Below, piece by piece: positions 32,974 to 39,923 of a stretch of DNA of 50,266 nucleotides. Position 1 is the first letter of the stretch. Each line of letters begins with the position of its first letter. Under the pieces are notes generated by a model. That model saw only the letters and a program-made list of their open reading frames with translations. It had not been told where the DNA came from and ran no database searches. A program made the position numbers and the translations under genes. This DNA is from Streptomyces sp. ISL-66 (lineage in GTDB: Bacteria; Actinomycetota; Actinomycetes; Streptomycetales; Streptomycetaceae), in the NCBI RefSeq assembly GCF_018614135.1, contig NZ_JAGGOW010000112.1, forward strand, positions 1 through 50,266. Reading direction: 5' to 3'.

Positions 32974-33444
32974 CTACTTGAAGTACTCGGCGAGCCGGGA
33001 AGCGGGTACGGCCGAGCCGTCCCGGTTCCGGAGGGACGCGGCGATCGCCGCGTCATCCTCGGCATGCGCCTTCTTCGAGTAGTCCAGGTGGTTCGATATG
33101 TGCGCACAGGCCTGGAGGACGCTCTTGACCTGCGAGGTCCATACGGACACCGTCGTCTCCAACTCACCGCCGAGGGCGAAGTTGCTGCCCTTCAAGGCCG
33201 CTGCCGCCTGCATCGTGGAGCCGGCCCCCTCCGTGTTGGCACCGGCGCCGGCGATGTCCGCCTCCTTGTGCAACCGCCCGTGCAGCACGAAGGCCTCATG
33301 CCCGACACCACCGAGGTCGTCCTGGTTCACGACAAGGTCGCCCTGCCCGCCCCCGGGCCCGCCCGGTACCCGATTGAGCCGCATCGACACATGCCGGCCG
33401 GCGGCTACCGCCGCCTTCGAGTTCTCCCACTCATCCCATGCCAT
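32974..33444 (-). CDS. Small helical WXG-like partner protein
   Basis: 156 aa from the ATG at 33444; the frame is open 43 codons further but has no ribosome site there, and even the chosen start has a weak one. It starts MAWDEWENSK, has a Gly-rich loop (about 28-36), then two helical segments with VWTSQVKSVLQACAHISNHL near residue 101. It belongs to a family I recall as common in Streptomyces directly upstream of large WXG-like proteins, without a name. Spacing to the next gene is 14 nt, so they are co-transcribed and may heterodimerise like EsxA/EsxB. Confidence 0.8.
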   Translation of the reverse strand: MAWDEWENSKAAVAAGRHVSMRLNRVPGGPGGGQGDLVVNQDDLGGVGHEAFVLHGRLHKEADIAGAGANTEGAGSTMQAAAALKGSNFALGGELETTVSVWTSQVKSVLQACAHISNHLDYSKKAHAEDDAAIAASLRNRDGSAVPASRLAEYFK

Positions 33445-33613
33445 CGCGCCATTCCACCACGCACCTGCGACAACTTGATCAACAGCCAAGAAAGCCCAGT
33501 CAGCTTTGAGCCAGAGTCCGCTCCCGGCCCGGTGGTGCGCCGAGCCCTCAGGCACCAGGGCGCCCCACGGCATGGAGGACGAGGCCTTTCCTCAGCCGCT
33601 ATACGGCTGGAAG

Positions 33614-33634
33614 CCGCCGGTCCGCGACCGGCGG
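33614..33634. promoter_or_regulatory. 21-bp inverted repeat upstream of the WXG-like cassette
   Basis: CCGCCGGTC / GACCGGCGG, perfect 9-bp arms, 3-nt centre, 170 bp upstream of the first cassette gene. Operator or terminator; undecided. Confidence 0.4.
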
Positions 33635-33692
33635 TCCCGCAGCGCCGCCGGCAGTCCGAAGAACAGGCAGCGAACGGCCCCTGAAACGACGA

Positions 33693-33726
33693 AGATCCCG
33701 CCTGATCTTTCGATCGGACGGGATCT
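33693..33726 (-). terminator. Hairpin downstream of tRNA-Ala
   Basis: Outer arms AGATCCCG / CGGGATCT with an inner GATC/GATC pairing, about 40 bp past the tRNA 3' end, followed on the minus strand by a T-rich TTCGTCGTTTC stretch. Confidence 0.65.
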
Positions 33727-33765
33727 CGTCACCGTTCCCGAGAGCTACTCGCGAACTGTCGTTTG

Positions 33766-33839
33766 TGGACCTGTGGGGATTTGAACCCCAGACCCCCTCG
33801 ATGCGAACGAGGTGCGCTACCAGACTGCGCCACAGGCCC
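33766..33839 (-). tRNA. tRNA-Ala (anticodon CGC)
   Basis: 74 nt on the minus strand, folding into a complete cloverleaf. Acceptor 5' GGGCCTG pairs with 3' CAGGTCC, including the G3-U70 wobble that is the alanine identity element; discriminator A73. D-stem GCGC/GCGC, anticodon stem CCTCG/CGAGG with loop TTCGCAT, T-arm TGGGG-TTCAAAT-CCCCA. The CCA end is not encoded. It decodes GCG, a frequent codon here. Its 3' end faces the lower-GC WXG-like cassette. Confidence 0.96.
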
Positions 33840-33917
33840 TTGCGACGTGTGAAACATTAGCATCCCCTCGCGGGTGCTCCAAAACCGATATCGGGGAGCG
33901 TCCGCGCAGGTCACCGA

Positions 33918-34931
33918 TCACTCGTTCGCGGCGCGCGGCCGCTCGTCGCCCTCGTACTGGTCGAACAGCGGCGTACGGGCCGCGTCGCGGCCACGGGGGC
34001 GGGACGGCGGGGGCGCGGGCTGGGCGCGCAGGCGCGGTTCCGTCGGCTCGGCCGTGCTGGAGCGGGTCGCGCTCCAGGCGTCCGGGGCCGCCGGGCCGCC
34101 GGTGGCGCGGGGGGCGACCGGGGCCGTCACGTACGTGGGCAGCGGGACCGGGACGGGCTCCCAGCTGTCACCGCGGGCGGGGCCGCGCTCGCGCTCGCGC
34201 TGCTGGTCCACCCACTCCGCGTGGTCGGTCTGCTCGACCAGGGCGCGCCGTCCGGCCTCCTGCGGCGAGACCGGTGGCGCCGGGTCCGGTTCGGAGCCGG
34301 CGGTCGCCTCGGACTCGCGGCGCCGCGGGCGGTTCTCGCGGAGCCGGCGGGCGGCCGCTTCGGCACGCCGCCGGTCCATGGTGAACTCGAAGCGCCGCCG
34401 CTCCTGCACCCGCAGGTGCACGATGTACGTGCTCAGCAGCAGGGCGGGGGCGGCGGGGGCCCACAGGTAGTGGAGTCCGCCGACGGCGGCGACGACCGCG
34501 CCGAGGGTGAAGATCAGGAAGAGCAGGGCGGTGGTGCGCCGGCGGCGGGCCAGGACGACCAGGCGCTGCGCGCGGCGGGCCCGCTCCGCGCGGTCCGCCC
34601 GCTCCGAGGCGGTCGGTCTCGGCTCCGCCCGGGTCGGCGCGGGCACGACGACGGCCCGGACGTCGTCGACGTCCGCGGAATTCACCGTTTCCGTCGCTGC
34701 GTCCGGGTCCGCGGGGGGCTGGTGTCGCGCCTCCTCGTCACCGCGCTCACGCAGTCCCTTGGCGTAACGGCGCTCCATTCCCGCCCGGCCGGAAAGCAGC
34801 CGGATGGCGGTGGAGAAGCGTTCCGTCGGACGGGCTTCGTTCAGCTCGTCCTGCCTCCGGAGCCACATGGGCACCAAGTAGGCGGCCCAGGCCCCGACAA
34901 TGACTGCGTAGATGAGGCCGCTGCTGCTCAC
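33918..34931 (-). CDS. sepX: Divisome membrane protein SepX/GlpR
   Basis: 337 aa from GTG 34931 (VSSSGLIYAVIVGAWAAYLVPMW); a longer frame to 34991 would put charged residues before the first helix. Two membrane regions: helix 1 at about 3-22 and a helical pair around 137-178 (LLFLIFTLGAVVAAVG). Between them is a cytoplasmic segment with the conserved stretch RPTERFSTAIRLLSGRAGMERRYAK. After the second region comes a basic then Pro-rich tail ending TPLFDQY plus an acidic end. This matches the SepX/GlpR family: Streptomyces SepX stabilises division septa, and corynebacterial GlpR is the membrane receptor of the gephyrin-like protein Glp. A glp homologue lies 2 kb away on the same strand. Confidence 0.82.
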   Translation of the reverse strand: MSSSGLIYAVIVGAWAAYLVPMWLRRQDELNEARPTERFSTAIRLLSGRAGMERRYAKGLRERGDEEARHQPPADPDAATETVNSADVDDVRAVVVPAPTRAEPRPTASERADRAERARRAQRLVVLARRRRTTALLFLIFTLGAVVAAVGGLHYLWAPAAPALLLSTYIVHLRVQERRRFEFTMDRRRAEAAARRLRENRPRRRESEATAGSEPDPAPPVSPQEAGRRALVEQTDHAEWVDQQRERERGPARGDSWEPVPVPLPTYVTAPVAPRATGGPAAPDAWSATRSSTAEPTEPRLRAQPAPPPSRPRGRDAARTPLFDQYEGDERPRAANE

Positions 34932-34989
34932 ACCCCACACCGTAGAGGGGTGCGGGCGGGCGGATCCGCCAATTGGGACGGCGTGTCGC

Positions 34990-35091
34990 ACGATCTCGCT
35001 GATATCACGGACTTTTTTTGTGATTTCTCGGATCAGGTTATGGGCGAACCGGTCGCCGACCGAAAGAATTCGAACATATATCGGATTTGCA
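34990..35091. promoter_or_regulatory. AT-rich promoter region of sepX
   Basis: About 100 bp with unusually low GC for this chromosome, including a run of seven T (35013-35019) flanked by ATCAC (35004-35008) and GTGAT (35020-35024), and a GGTCG/CGACC hairpin near 35058. It lies between the end of the acetyltransferase gene and sepX, on the same strand, so sepX probably has its own promoter here. Exact -35/-10 elements are not certain. Confidence 0.45.
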
Positions 35092-35727
35092 TTAACTCTG
35101 GGACGCGGGCCCGTGCGAGTGGCGTTGCCGGTGCCAGCGGCGCAGGAGCCCCTCCCGGGCCTCCTCCGCCGTCAGCGCGTACACGAGGTGGTCCCGCCAC
35201 GCGCCGTCGATGTGCAGGTAGCGCGGCCGCAGGCCCTCCTCGCGGAAACCGAGCTTCTCCACCACCCGCCGGCTCGGACCGTTCTCCGGGCGGATGCACA
35301 CTTCGATCCGGTGCAGCCCGACCTTCGTGAAGCAGTGGTCCACCGCCAGCGCGACCGCCGTCGGCATGACCCCGCGGCCCGCCACCTCGCGGTCGACCCA
35401 GTAGCCGACGTGGCCCGCGCACATCGAGCCCCAGGTGATCCCGGCGACCGTCAGCTGGCCCACCAGGCGCCCCTGGTACTCGATGACGAACGGCAGCATG
35501 CGCCCGGCACTCGCCTCCGCCCGCAGGTGGCGGACCATCTGGCGGTACGTCGGGCGCTGGATCACCGGCCCCCAGGGCGCGGGCGGCGGAATGGTCGCCT
35601 CCCAGGGGCGCAGCCAGTCGCGGTTGCGCCGGTTGACCTCGCGCCAGGCGCTCTGGTCCCGCAGTTTTATCGGCCGGAGCGTGACATCGCCGTCCGCCAG
35701 CACCACCGGCCAGGAGGGGCCGTTCAG
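35092..35727 (-). CDS. RimJ/RimL-type N-acetyltransferase
   Basis: GNAT domain of the RimJ/L subgroup: DVTLRPIKLRDQSAWREVN at the start, acetyl-CoA loop REVAGRGVMPTAV, and the typical RIEVCIRPENGPSRRVVEKLGF C-terminal segment. Two starts compete. GTG 35706 (204 aa) has no ribosome site. CTG 35727 (211 aa) has AGGGAG at 6 nt and overlaps the mogA stop as CTGA, the same arrangement as the other couplings in this operon, so I use it. Between mogA and sepX; rimJ-like genes occupy the same place in the corynebacterial glp/glpR locus. Substrate may be a ribosomal or other protein N-terminus. Confidence 0.88.
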   Translation of the reverse strand: MNGPSWPVVLADGDVTLRPIKLRDQSAWREVNRRNRDWLRPWEATIPPPAPWGPVIQRPTYRQMVRHLRAEASAGRMLPFVIEYQGRLVGQLTVAGITWGSMCAGHVGYWVDREVAGRGVMPTAVALAVDHCFTKVGLHRIEVCIRPENGPSRRVVEKLGFREEGLRPRYLHIDGAWRDHLVYALTAEEAREGLLRRWHRQRHSHGPASQS

Positions 35728-36320
35728 CTCGCGCTCCCTGGTCTGTCGGCGGGCCGCGGGTGGTCGCCGCCGCGGATCTGGTCGACGGCGTGGAGCAGTA
35801 CCCGGGACAGGACGGCGATCCCGTCGCGGACCCCGCCCGTCGAGCCCGGCAGGTTCACGATCAGGGTGCGGCCGGCCACGCCCGCCAGTCCTCGCGACAG
35901 CGCCGCGGTCGGCACCTTGTCCAGGGACTCGGCGCGGATGGCCTGCGGGATGCCCGGGATCTCGTAGTCCAGCACCCGGGCGGTGGCATCCGGGGTGCGG
36001 TCGGTCGGGGAGATGCCGGTGCCGCCGGTGGTCAGGATGACGTCGTACCCGGCGGCCACGCCCTCGCGCAGCGCCGCCTCCACGGGGTCCCCGTCGGGGA
36101 CGACGCGCGGGCCGTCCACCGCGAAGCCGAGCGAGCGCAGCCCCTCGGCGAGGACGGGGCCGCCCCGGTCCGCGTACACGCCCTGCGAGGCCCGGTTGGA
36201 GGCCGTGACCACCAGCGCGCGCGGGGAGCCCGGGGCCGTGGCGTGAGCCGGTGGCGGTGCGGACTCCGGCTCGTGGGGGTGGCTGTGGCTGTGGACCTCG
36301 CCGCCGCGCGGGGCGTTCAC
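35724..36320 (-). CDS. mogA: Molybdopterin adenylyltransferase (MogA/MoaB family)
   Basis: 198 aa from GTG 36320, which overlaps the moaC stop by 4 bp. MogA adenylates molybdopterin before molybdate insertion. Motifs TTGGTGISPTD and PGSTGGVRD are those of the MPT-binding domain. The first 35 residues are an extension with an alternating His cluster (HSHSHPHEP; His10, 12, 14, 16), not part of the standard domain and suggestive of metal binding. Alternatively the true start is internal, near the ALVVTASNR strand, but the coupling with moaC favours the long form. Confidence 0.9.
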   Translation of the reverse strand: MNAPRGGEVHSHSHPHEPESAPPPAHATAPGSPRALVVTASNRASQGVYADRGGPVLAEGLRSLGFAVDGPRVVPDGDPVEAALREGVAAGYDVILTTGGTGISPTDRTPDATARVLDYEIPGIPQAIRAESLDKVPTAALSRGLAGVAGRTLIVNLPGSTGGVRDGIAVLSRVLLHAVDQIRGGDHPRPADRPGSAS

Positions 36321-36820
36321 GAGCGGACCCAGTCGCCGGACTTGCCGCCCGTCTTCTCCTCGACCCGCACGTCCGTGATGACCGCGCCCTTGTCCACGGC
36401 CTTGACCATGTCGATGACGGTGAGCCCGGCGACCGCGACGGCGGTCAGCGCCTCCATCTCGACGCCCGTGCGGTCGGTGGTCTTGACGGTGGCCAGGATC
36501 TCGACGGCGTCGTCGGCGACCGACAGGTCGACCTTCACCCCGGAGACCGCGAGCGGGTGGCACAGCGGGATCAGGTCGGGGGTCTTCTTCGCGCCCATGA
36601 TCCCGGCGATCCGCGCGGTGGCGAGGGCGTCGCCCTTGGGGACGCCCTCACCGCGCAGCAGCTCGATCACCCGGGGGGAGACCAGCACGCGTCCGCTGGC
36701 CCGTGCCGTCCGCGTGGTGACGTCCTTCTGCGAGACGTCGACCATCCGGGCCGCGCCGGCCTCGTCGATGTGCGTCAGCCTGGTGCCGGCGGCGCCGCCG
36801 GCGCTGCTCTGCGTACTCAT
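36317..36820 (-). CDS. moaC: Cyclic pyranopterin monophosphate synthase MoaC
   Basis: 167 aa, the family's normal length, from ATG 36820 (a longer frame to 36883 lacks support). MoaC converts the GTP-derived cyclic nucleotide to cPMP, the first stable molybdenum cofactor intermediate. Signature segments are ARMVDVSQK, LIPLCHPL and TTDRTGVEMEALTAV, including the conserved His, Asp and Lys region. No moaA, moaD or moaE gene lies in the window. Confidence 0.95.
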   Translation of the reverse strand: MSTQSSAGGAAGTRLTHIDEAGAARMVDVSQKDVTTRTARASGRVLVSPRVIELLRGEGVPKGDALATARIAGIMGAKKTPDLIPLCHPLAVSGVKVDLSVADDAVEILATVKTTDRTGVEMEALTAVAVAGLTVIDMVKAVDKGAVITDVRVEEKTGGKSGDWVRS

Positions 36821-36893
36821 ATCTGCGTGCCGCTCCCGTCCGGGCCCCGCAAGGGCCTGTGTGGTGCAACACGCTACCCGCATCCGCCGGACC

Positions 36894-38261
36894 TCAGCCG
36901 AGCAGGACCACCTCGACCTCGGCCCCGGGCTCCACCGAGGTCACGTCCTCCGGTACGACCATCAGCGAGTCGGCGTGCGCCAGCGCGGCGATCAGGTGCG
37001 AGCCCGCTCCGCCGACCGGGCTGACCGTGCCGCTCCGCTCGTCGTACTTGCCGCGCAGGAACTGCCTGCGGCCGGCGGGGGAGCCGATCGCCTTGTCGGC
37101 CTTCAGGACGGCGCGCACGCTCGGCCGGCTGACTTCGGAGGCGGGCAGTCCCATGAGGGCGCGGATCGCGGGGCGCACGAACAGCTCGAAGGAGACGTAG
37201 CAGGACACCGGGTTGCCGGGCAGGGCCAGCAGCGGGGTGTGGTCGGGGCCGATGGTGCCGAAGCCCTGGGGCTTGCCGGGCTGCATGGCGAGCTTGCGGA
37301 AGTCGATCCCGGCGCCGTCGATGTCCACGCCGTCGGCCCCGACGCCGGTGGAGACCGCGGTGAGGGCCTCCTTGACCACGTCGTACGCGCCGACGCTGAC
37401 CCCGCCCGTGGTGACCAGCAGGTCGGCCCGGATGAGCTGGTCCTCGATGGTGGAGCGCAGGGTGTCCGCGTCGTCGGCGACGGCGCCGACCCGGTAGGCG
37501 ATGGCGCCGGCGTCCCGCGCGGCGGCGGCCAGCGCGAAGCTGTTGGAGTCGTAGATCGTGCCGGCGGTCAGCGCCTCGCCGGGCTGGACCAGCTCGCTGC
37601 CGGTGGACAGGACGACCACCCGCGGGCGCGGGCGCACCCGCACCGTGCCGCGCCCGATGGCGGCCAGCAGGGCGATCTGCGGCGGGCCGAGCACGGTGCC
37701 CGCGGCGAGCGCGAGGTCCCCGGCCCGTACGTCGCTTCCGCGCGAGCGGACGTGCGCCCGCGCCTCGGCGGCGCGGTGCACCCGTACCTCGCCGGCGGCA
37801 CCCTCGGGCGACTCGCTGGCCGGGGACATGCCGGAGGCCGCTCCCCCGCCGCTGCCGCCGTCGGTCCACTCGACCGGTACGACGGCTTCGGCGCCGGGCG
37901 GCAGCGGGGCGCCCGTCATGATGCGGGCGGCCTGGCCGGGTCCGACGGTCGGCAGGTCCCCGCTGCCGGCCGCGACGTCCCCGATGACCGTCAGCACCGC
38001 GGGGAACTCCTCGCTCGCGCCCTGGACGTCGGCGGTCCGGACGGCGTACCCGTCCATCGAGCTGTTGTCGAAGGGCGGGAGGGCGACGGGCACGGTGACG
38101 TCCTCGACCAGGACGCAGCCCTGGGCGTCGAGCAGCTGGAGCTCGATGGGCTCCAGCGGCCGGACGGTGGCGAGGACGTCCGCGAGGTGCTCGTCCACCG
38201 ACCAGAGGCGCTGGGGGTCGCCGGCCGGTCGAGGTTCCTGCGGTGCGTCGGTCTTGGTCAA
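36894..38261 (-). CDS. glp: Gephyrin-like molybdotransferase Glp (MoeA family)
   Basis: 455 aa from TTG 38261, preceded at 10 nt by GGAGGAG that lies inside the end of galU. Full MoeA/gephyrin E-domain plan: SVDEHLADVL start, FDNSSMDGYAV, ARIMTGAPLPPGAEAV, the MPT site STGSEL, TTGGVSVGAYDVV and LPGNPVSCYVSFELF, then MoeA C-terminal domain. A Gly/Ser/Ala-rich insertion (about 155-180) interrupts domain II. In corynebacteria Glp binds FtsZ and its receptor GlpR. The neighbouring sepX gene suggests the same moonlighting here, beside or instead of molybdate insertion. Confidence 0.9.
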   Translation of the reverse strand: MTKTDAPQEPRPAGDPQRLWSVDEHLADVLATVRPLEPIELQLLDAQGCVLVEDVTVPVALPPFDNSSMDGYAVRTADVQGASEEFPAVLTVIGDVAAGSGDLPTVGPGQAARIMTGAPLPPGAEAVVPVEWTDGGSGGGAASGMSPASESPEGAAGEVRVHRAAEARAHVRSRGSDVRAGDLALAAGTVLGPPQIALLAAIGRGTVRVRPRPRVVVLSTGSELVQPGEALTAGTIYDSNSFALAAAARDAGAIAYRVGAVADDADTLRSTIEDQLIRADLLVTTGGVSVGAYDVVKEALTAVSTGVGADGVDIDGAGIDFRKLAMQPGKPQGFGTIGPDHTPLLALPGNPVSCYVSFELFVRPAIRALMGLPASEVSRPSVRAVLKADKAIGSPAGRRQFLRGKYDERSGTVSPVGGAGSHLIAALAHADSLMVVPEDVTSVEPGAEVEVVLLG

Positions 38262-38265
38262 GGTG

Positions 38266-39168
38266 CTACATCTCCTCCGTGACGAAACGGCGAAGCCAGG
38301 TGCGGAACTCCGGGCCCAGGTCCTCACGCTCGCAGGCGAGTCGGACGATGGCCCGCAGGTAGTCCCCGCGGTCCCCGGTGTCGTAGCGGCGGCCCCGGAA
38401 GACCACGCCGTGCACCGGGCCGCCGATGGTCTCGTCGGCGGCCAGCTTCTGCAGGGCATCGGTCAGCTGGATCTCTCCGCCGCGGCCCGGCTCGGTCTCC
38501 CGCAGTATGCCGAAGATCGCGGGATTGAGGACGTACCGTCCGATGACCGCGAAATTGCTGGGCGCGTCCACCGCGTCGGGCTTCTCGACGAGACCGGTGA
38601 CGCGGACGACCCCGTCCTCCTCCGTGCGCTCCACCGCGGCGCAGCCGTAGAGGTGCACCTGGGCCGGCTCGACCTCCATCAGCGCGACGACGGTGCCGCC
38701 GGTGCGCTGCTGGATGTCCACCATCTGTCGCAGCAGCGGGTCGCGCGGGTCGATGAGGTCGTCGCCGAGGAGGACGGCGAAGGGTTCGTCGCCCACGTGC
38801 GGCTCGGCGCACAGCACGGCGTGGCCGAGACCCCGCGGGTCGCCCTGGCGGACGTAGTGCATGGTGGCCAGGTCGCTGGATTCCTGGACCTTCTTGAGCC
38901 GGTCGTCGTCGCCCTTGGCGATGAGCGCGGATTCCAGCTCGTAGTTGCGGTCGAAGTGGTCTTCGAGTGCGCGCTTGTTACGGCCCGTGATCATGAGGAC
39001 GTCGTCGAGGCCCGCCGAGACGGCTTCCTCGACCACGTACTGAATGGCCGGCTTGTCGACGACCGGGAGCATTTCCTTGGGTGTCGCCTTGGTTGCGGGG
39101 AGAAAGCGAGTACCGAGGCCCGCGGCCGGAATGACGGCCTTTTTGATCACGGGGTGCAACTGAGTCAT
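38266..39168 (-). CDS. galU: UTP--glucose-1-phosphate uridylyltransferase
   Basis: 300 aa from ATG 39168, the usual start of this protein (MTQLHPVIKK); a frame to 39195 exists without ribosome site. GalU makes UDP-glucose for cell-wall and polysaccharide precursors. Motifs: AAGLGTRFLPATKATPKEMLPV, LLGDDLID, VEKPDAVDAPSNFAVIGRYVL and the Asp of RYDTGDRGDYL. Length and order are standard. It starts a minus-strand run through glp to sepX and is divergent from the 5-formyl-THF cyclo-ligase gene. Confidence 0.95.
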   Translation of the reverse strand: MTQLHPVIKKAVIPAAGLGTRFLPATKATPKEMLPVVDKPAIQYVVEEAVSAGLDDVLMITGRNKRALEDHFDRNYELESALIAKGDDDRLKKVQESSDLATMHYVRQGDPRGLGHAVLCAEPHVGDEPFAVLLGDDLIDPRDPLLRQMVDIQQRTGGTVVALMEVEPAQVHLYGCAAVERTEEDGVVRVTGLVEKPDAVDAPSNFAVIGRYVLNPAIFGILRETEPGRGGEIQLTDALQKLAADETIGGPVHGVVFRGRRYDTGDRGDYLRAIVRLACEREDLGPEFRTWLRRFVTEEM

Positions 39169-39261
39169 GGGCGGAACGATAGTCGGTCGCACCATCGGTC
39201 ATGTGAGATTCGAATGAATAATGATCAAGTATGTACCGGTACGGAGAGGTAGGAGACATCC

Positions 39262-39879
39262 GTGGCAGAGAACCAGCCGCAGCCCGCGCCAGCCCCCGCC
39301 AAAACGGCCCTGCGCCGGGAACTCCTGGCCGCCCGCCGGGCCTTGTCCCCCGACCTGCTCCGTACGTCGGCCCGCGCGCTCTCCCGCTCCGCTCTGGAAC
39401 TGCCCGAACTGGCCGACGCGCGCACGGTGGCGGCGTACGTCTCGATCGGGACGGAACCCGGAACCCGCGAACTGCTCGACGCGCTGCGGGCGGCCGGGAA
39501 GCGGGTGCTGCTGCCCGTTCTGCTGGCCGACAACGACCTCGACTGGGCGGCGTACGAAGGCCCGGGGAGTCTGGCCGAGGCCGCGCACCCGGGCAAGATG
39601 CGGCTCCTGGAACCGGCCGGACCGCGCCTGGGCCCGGACGCGGTGACCGGCGCCGACGCGGTACTGCTGCCCGGACTCGCGGTGGACCGGCGCGGGATGA
39701 GGCTCGGGCGGGGCGGCGGCTCGTACGACCGGGTGCTGAAGCGGCTGGAGCGCGCCGGGGCGCATCCCGCGCTGGTGGTGCTCCTCTACGACGACGAGGT
39801 GGTCGCGCGGGTCCCGGAGGAGCCGCACGACCACCCCGTGCGGGCGGTGGCCACCCCGTCAGGGGTGGTGCGCTTCTGA
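39262..39879 (+). CDS. 5-formyltetrahydrofolate cyclo-ligase
   Basis: 205 aa from GTG 39262 with GGAG at 6 nt. The enzyme converts 5-formyl-THF to 5,10-methenyl-THF with ATP. Motifs: KTALRRELLAARRAL (nucleotide-binding Lys/Arg), AAYVSIGTEPGT, and the C-terminal RGMRLGRGGGSYDRVL. The N-terminus carries a short Pro/Ala stretch. Divergent from galU with about 90 bp between starts, containing a GTACCGGTAC palindrome (39233-39242). Confidence 0.95.
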   Translation: MAENQPQPAPAPAKTALRRELLAARRALSPDLLRTSARALSRSALELPELADARTVAAYVSIGTEPGTRELLDALRAAGKRVLLPVLLADNDLDWAAYEGPGSLAEAAHPGKMRLLEPAGPRLGPDAVTGADAVLLPGLAVDRRGMRLGRGGGSYDRVLKRLERAGAHPALVVLLYDDEVVARVPEEPHDHPVRAVATPSGVVRF

Positions 39880-39915
39880 GCTTCGGCGCTGGCTTCGGCG
39901 CTGGCTTCGGCGCTT
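39880..39915. repeat. Three tandem 12-bp units between convergent genes
   Basis: GCTTCGGCGCTG at 39880-39891 and 39892-39903, and GCTTCGGCGCTT at 39904-39915. The first base is the last nucleotide region after the cyclo-ligase stop. No hairpin terminator is visible in this 44-bp gap. Confidence 0.75.
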
Positions 39916-39923
39916 CGGCGGCG

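Larger units (their letters stand above)
33445..33765. other. 321-bp non-coding region between WXG-like cassette and tRNA-Ala
   Basis: No supported gene. It should contain the promoter of the minus-strand cassette. Two hairpins are visible, at 33614-33634 and 33693-33726. I found no obvious copy of the tRNA 3' end that would mark an attachment site. Confidence 0.5.

Noticed and set aside
33445..33839. Complete integrative element with att sites at tRNA-Ala
   Set aside because: No integrase gene and no second copy of the tRNA 3' end could be found in the window.
35760..38282. 840-codon plus-strand frame opposite glp/moaC/mogA
   Set aside because: Mirror of the third-position GC bias of the minus-strand genes; no domain and no ribosome site.
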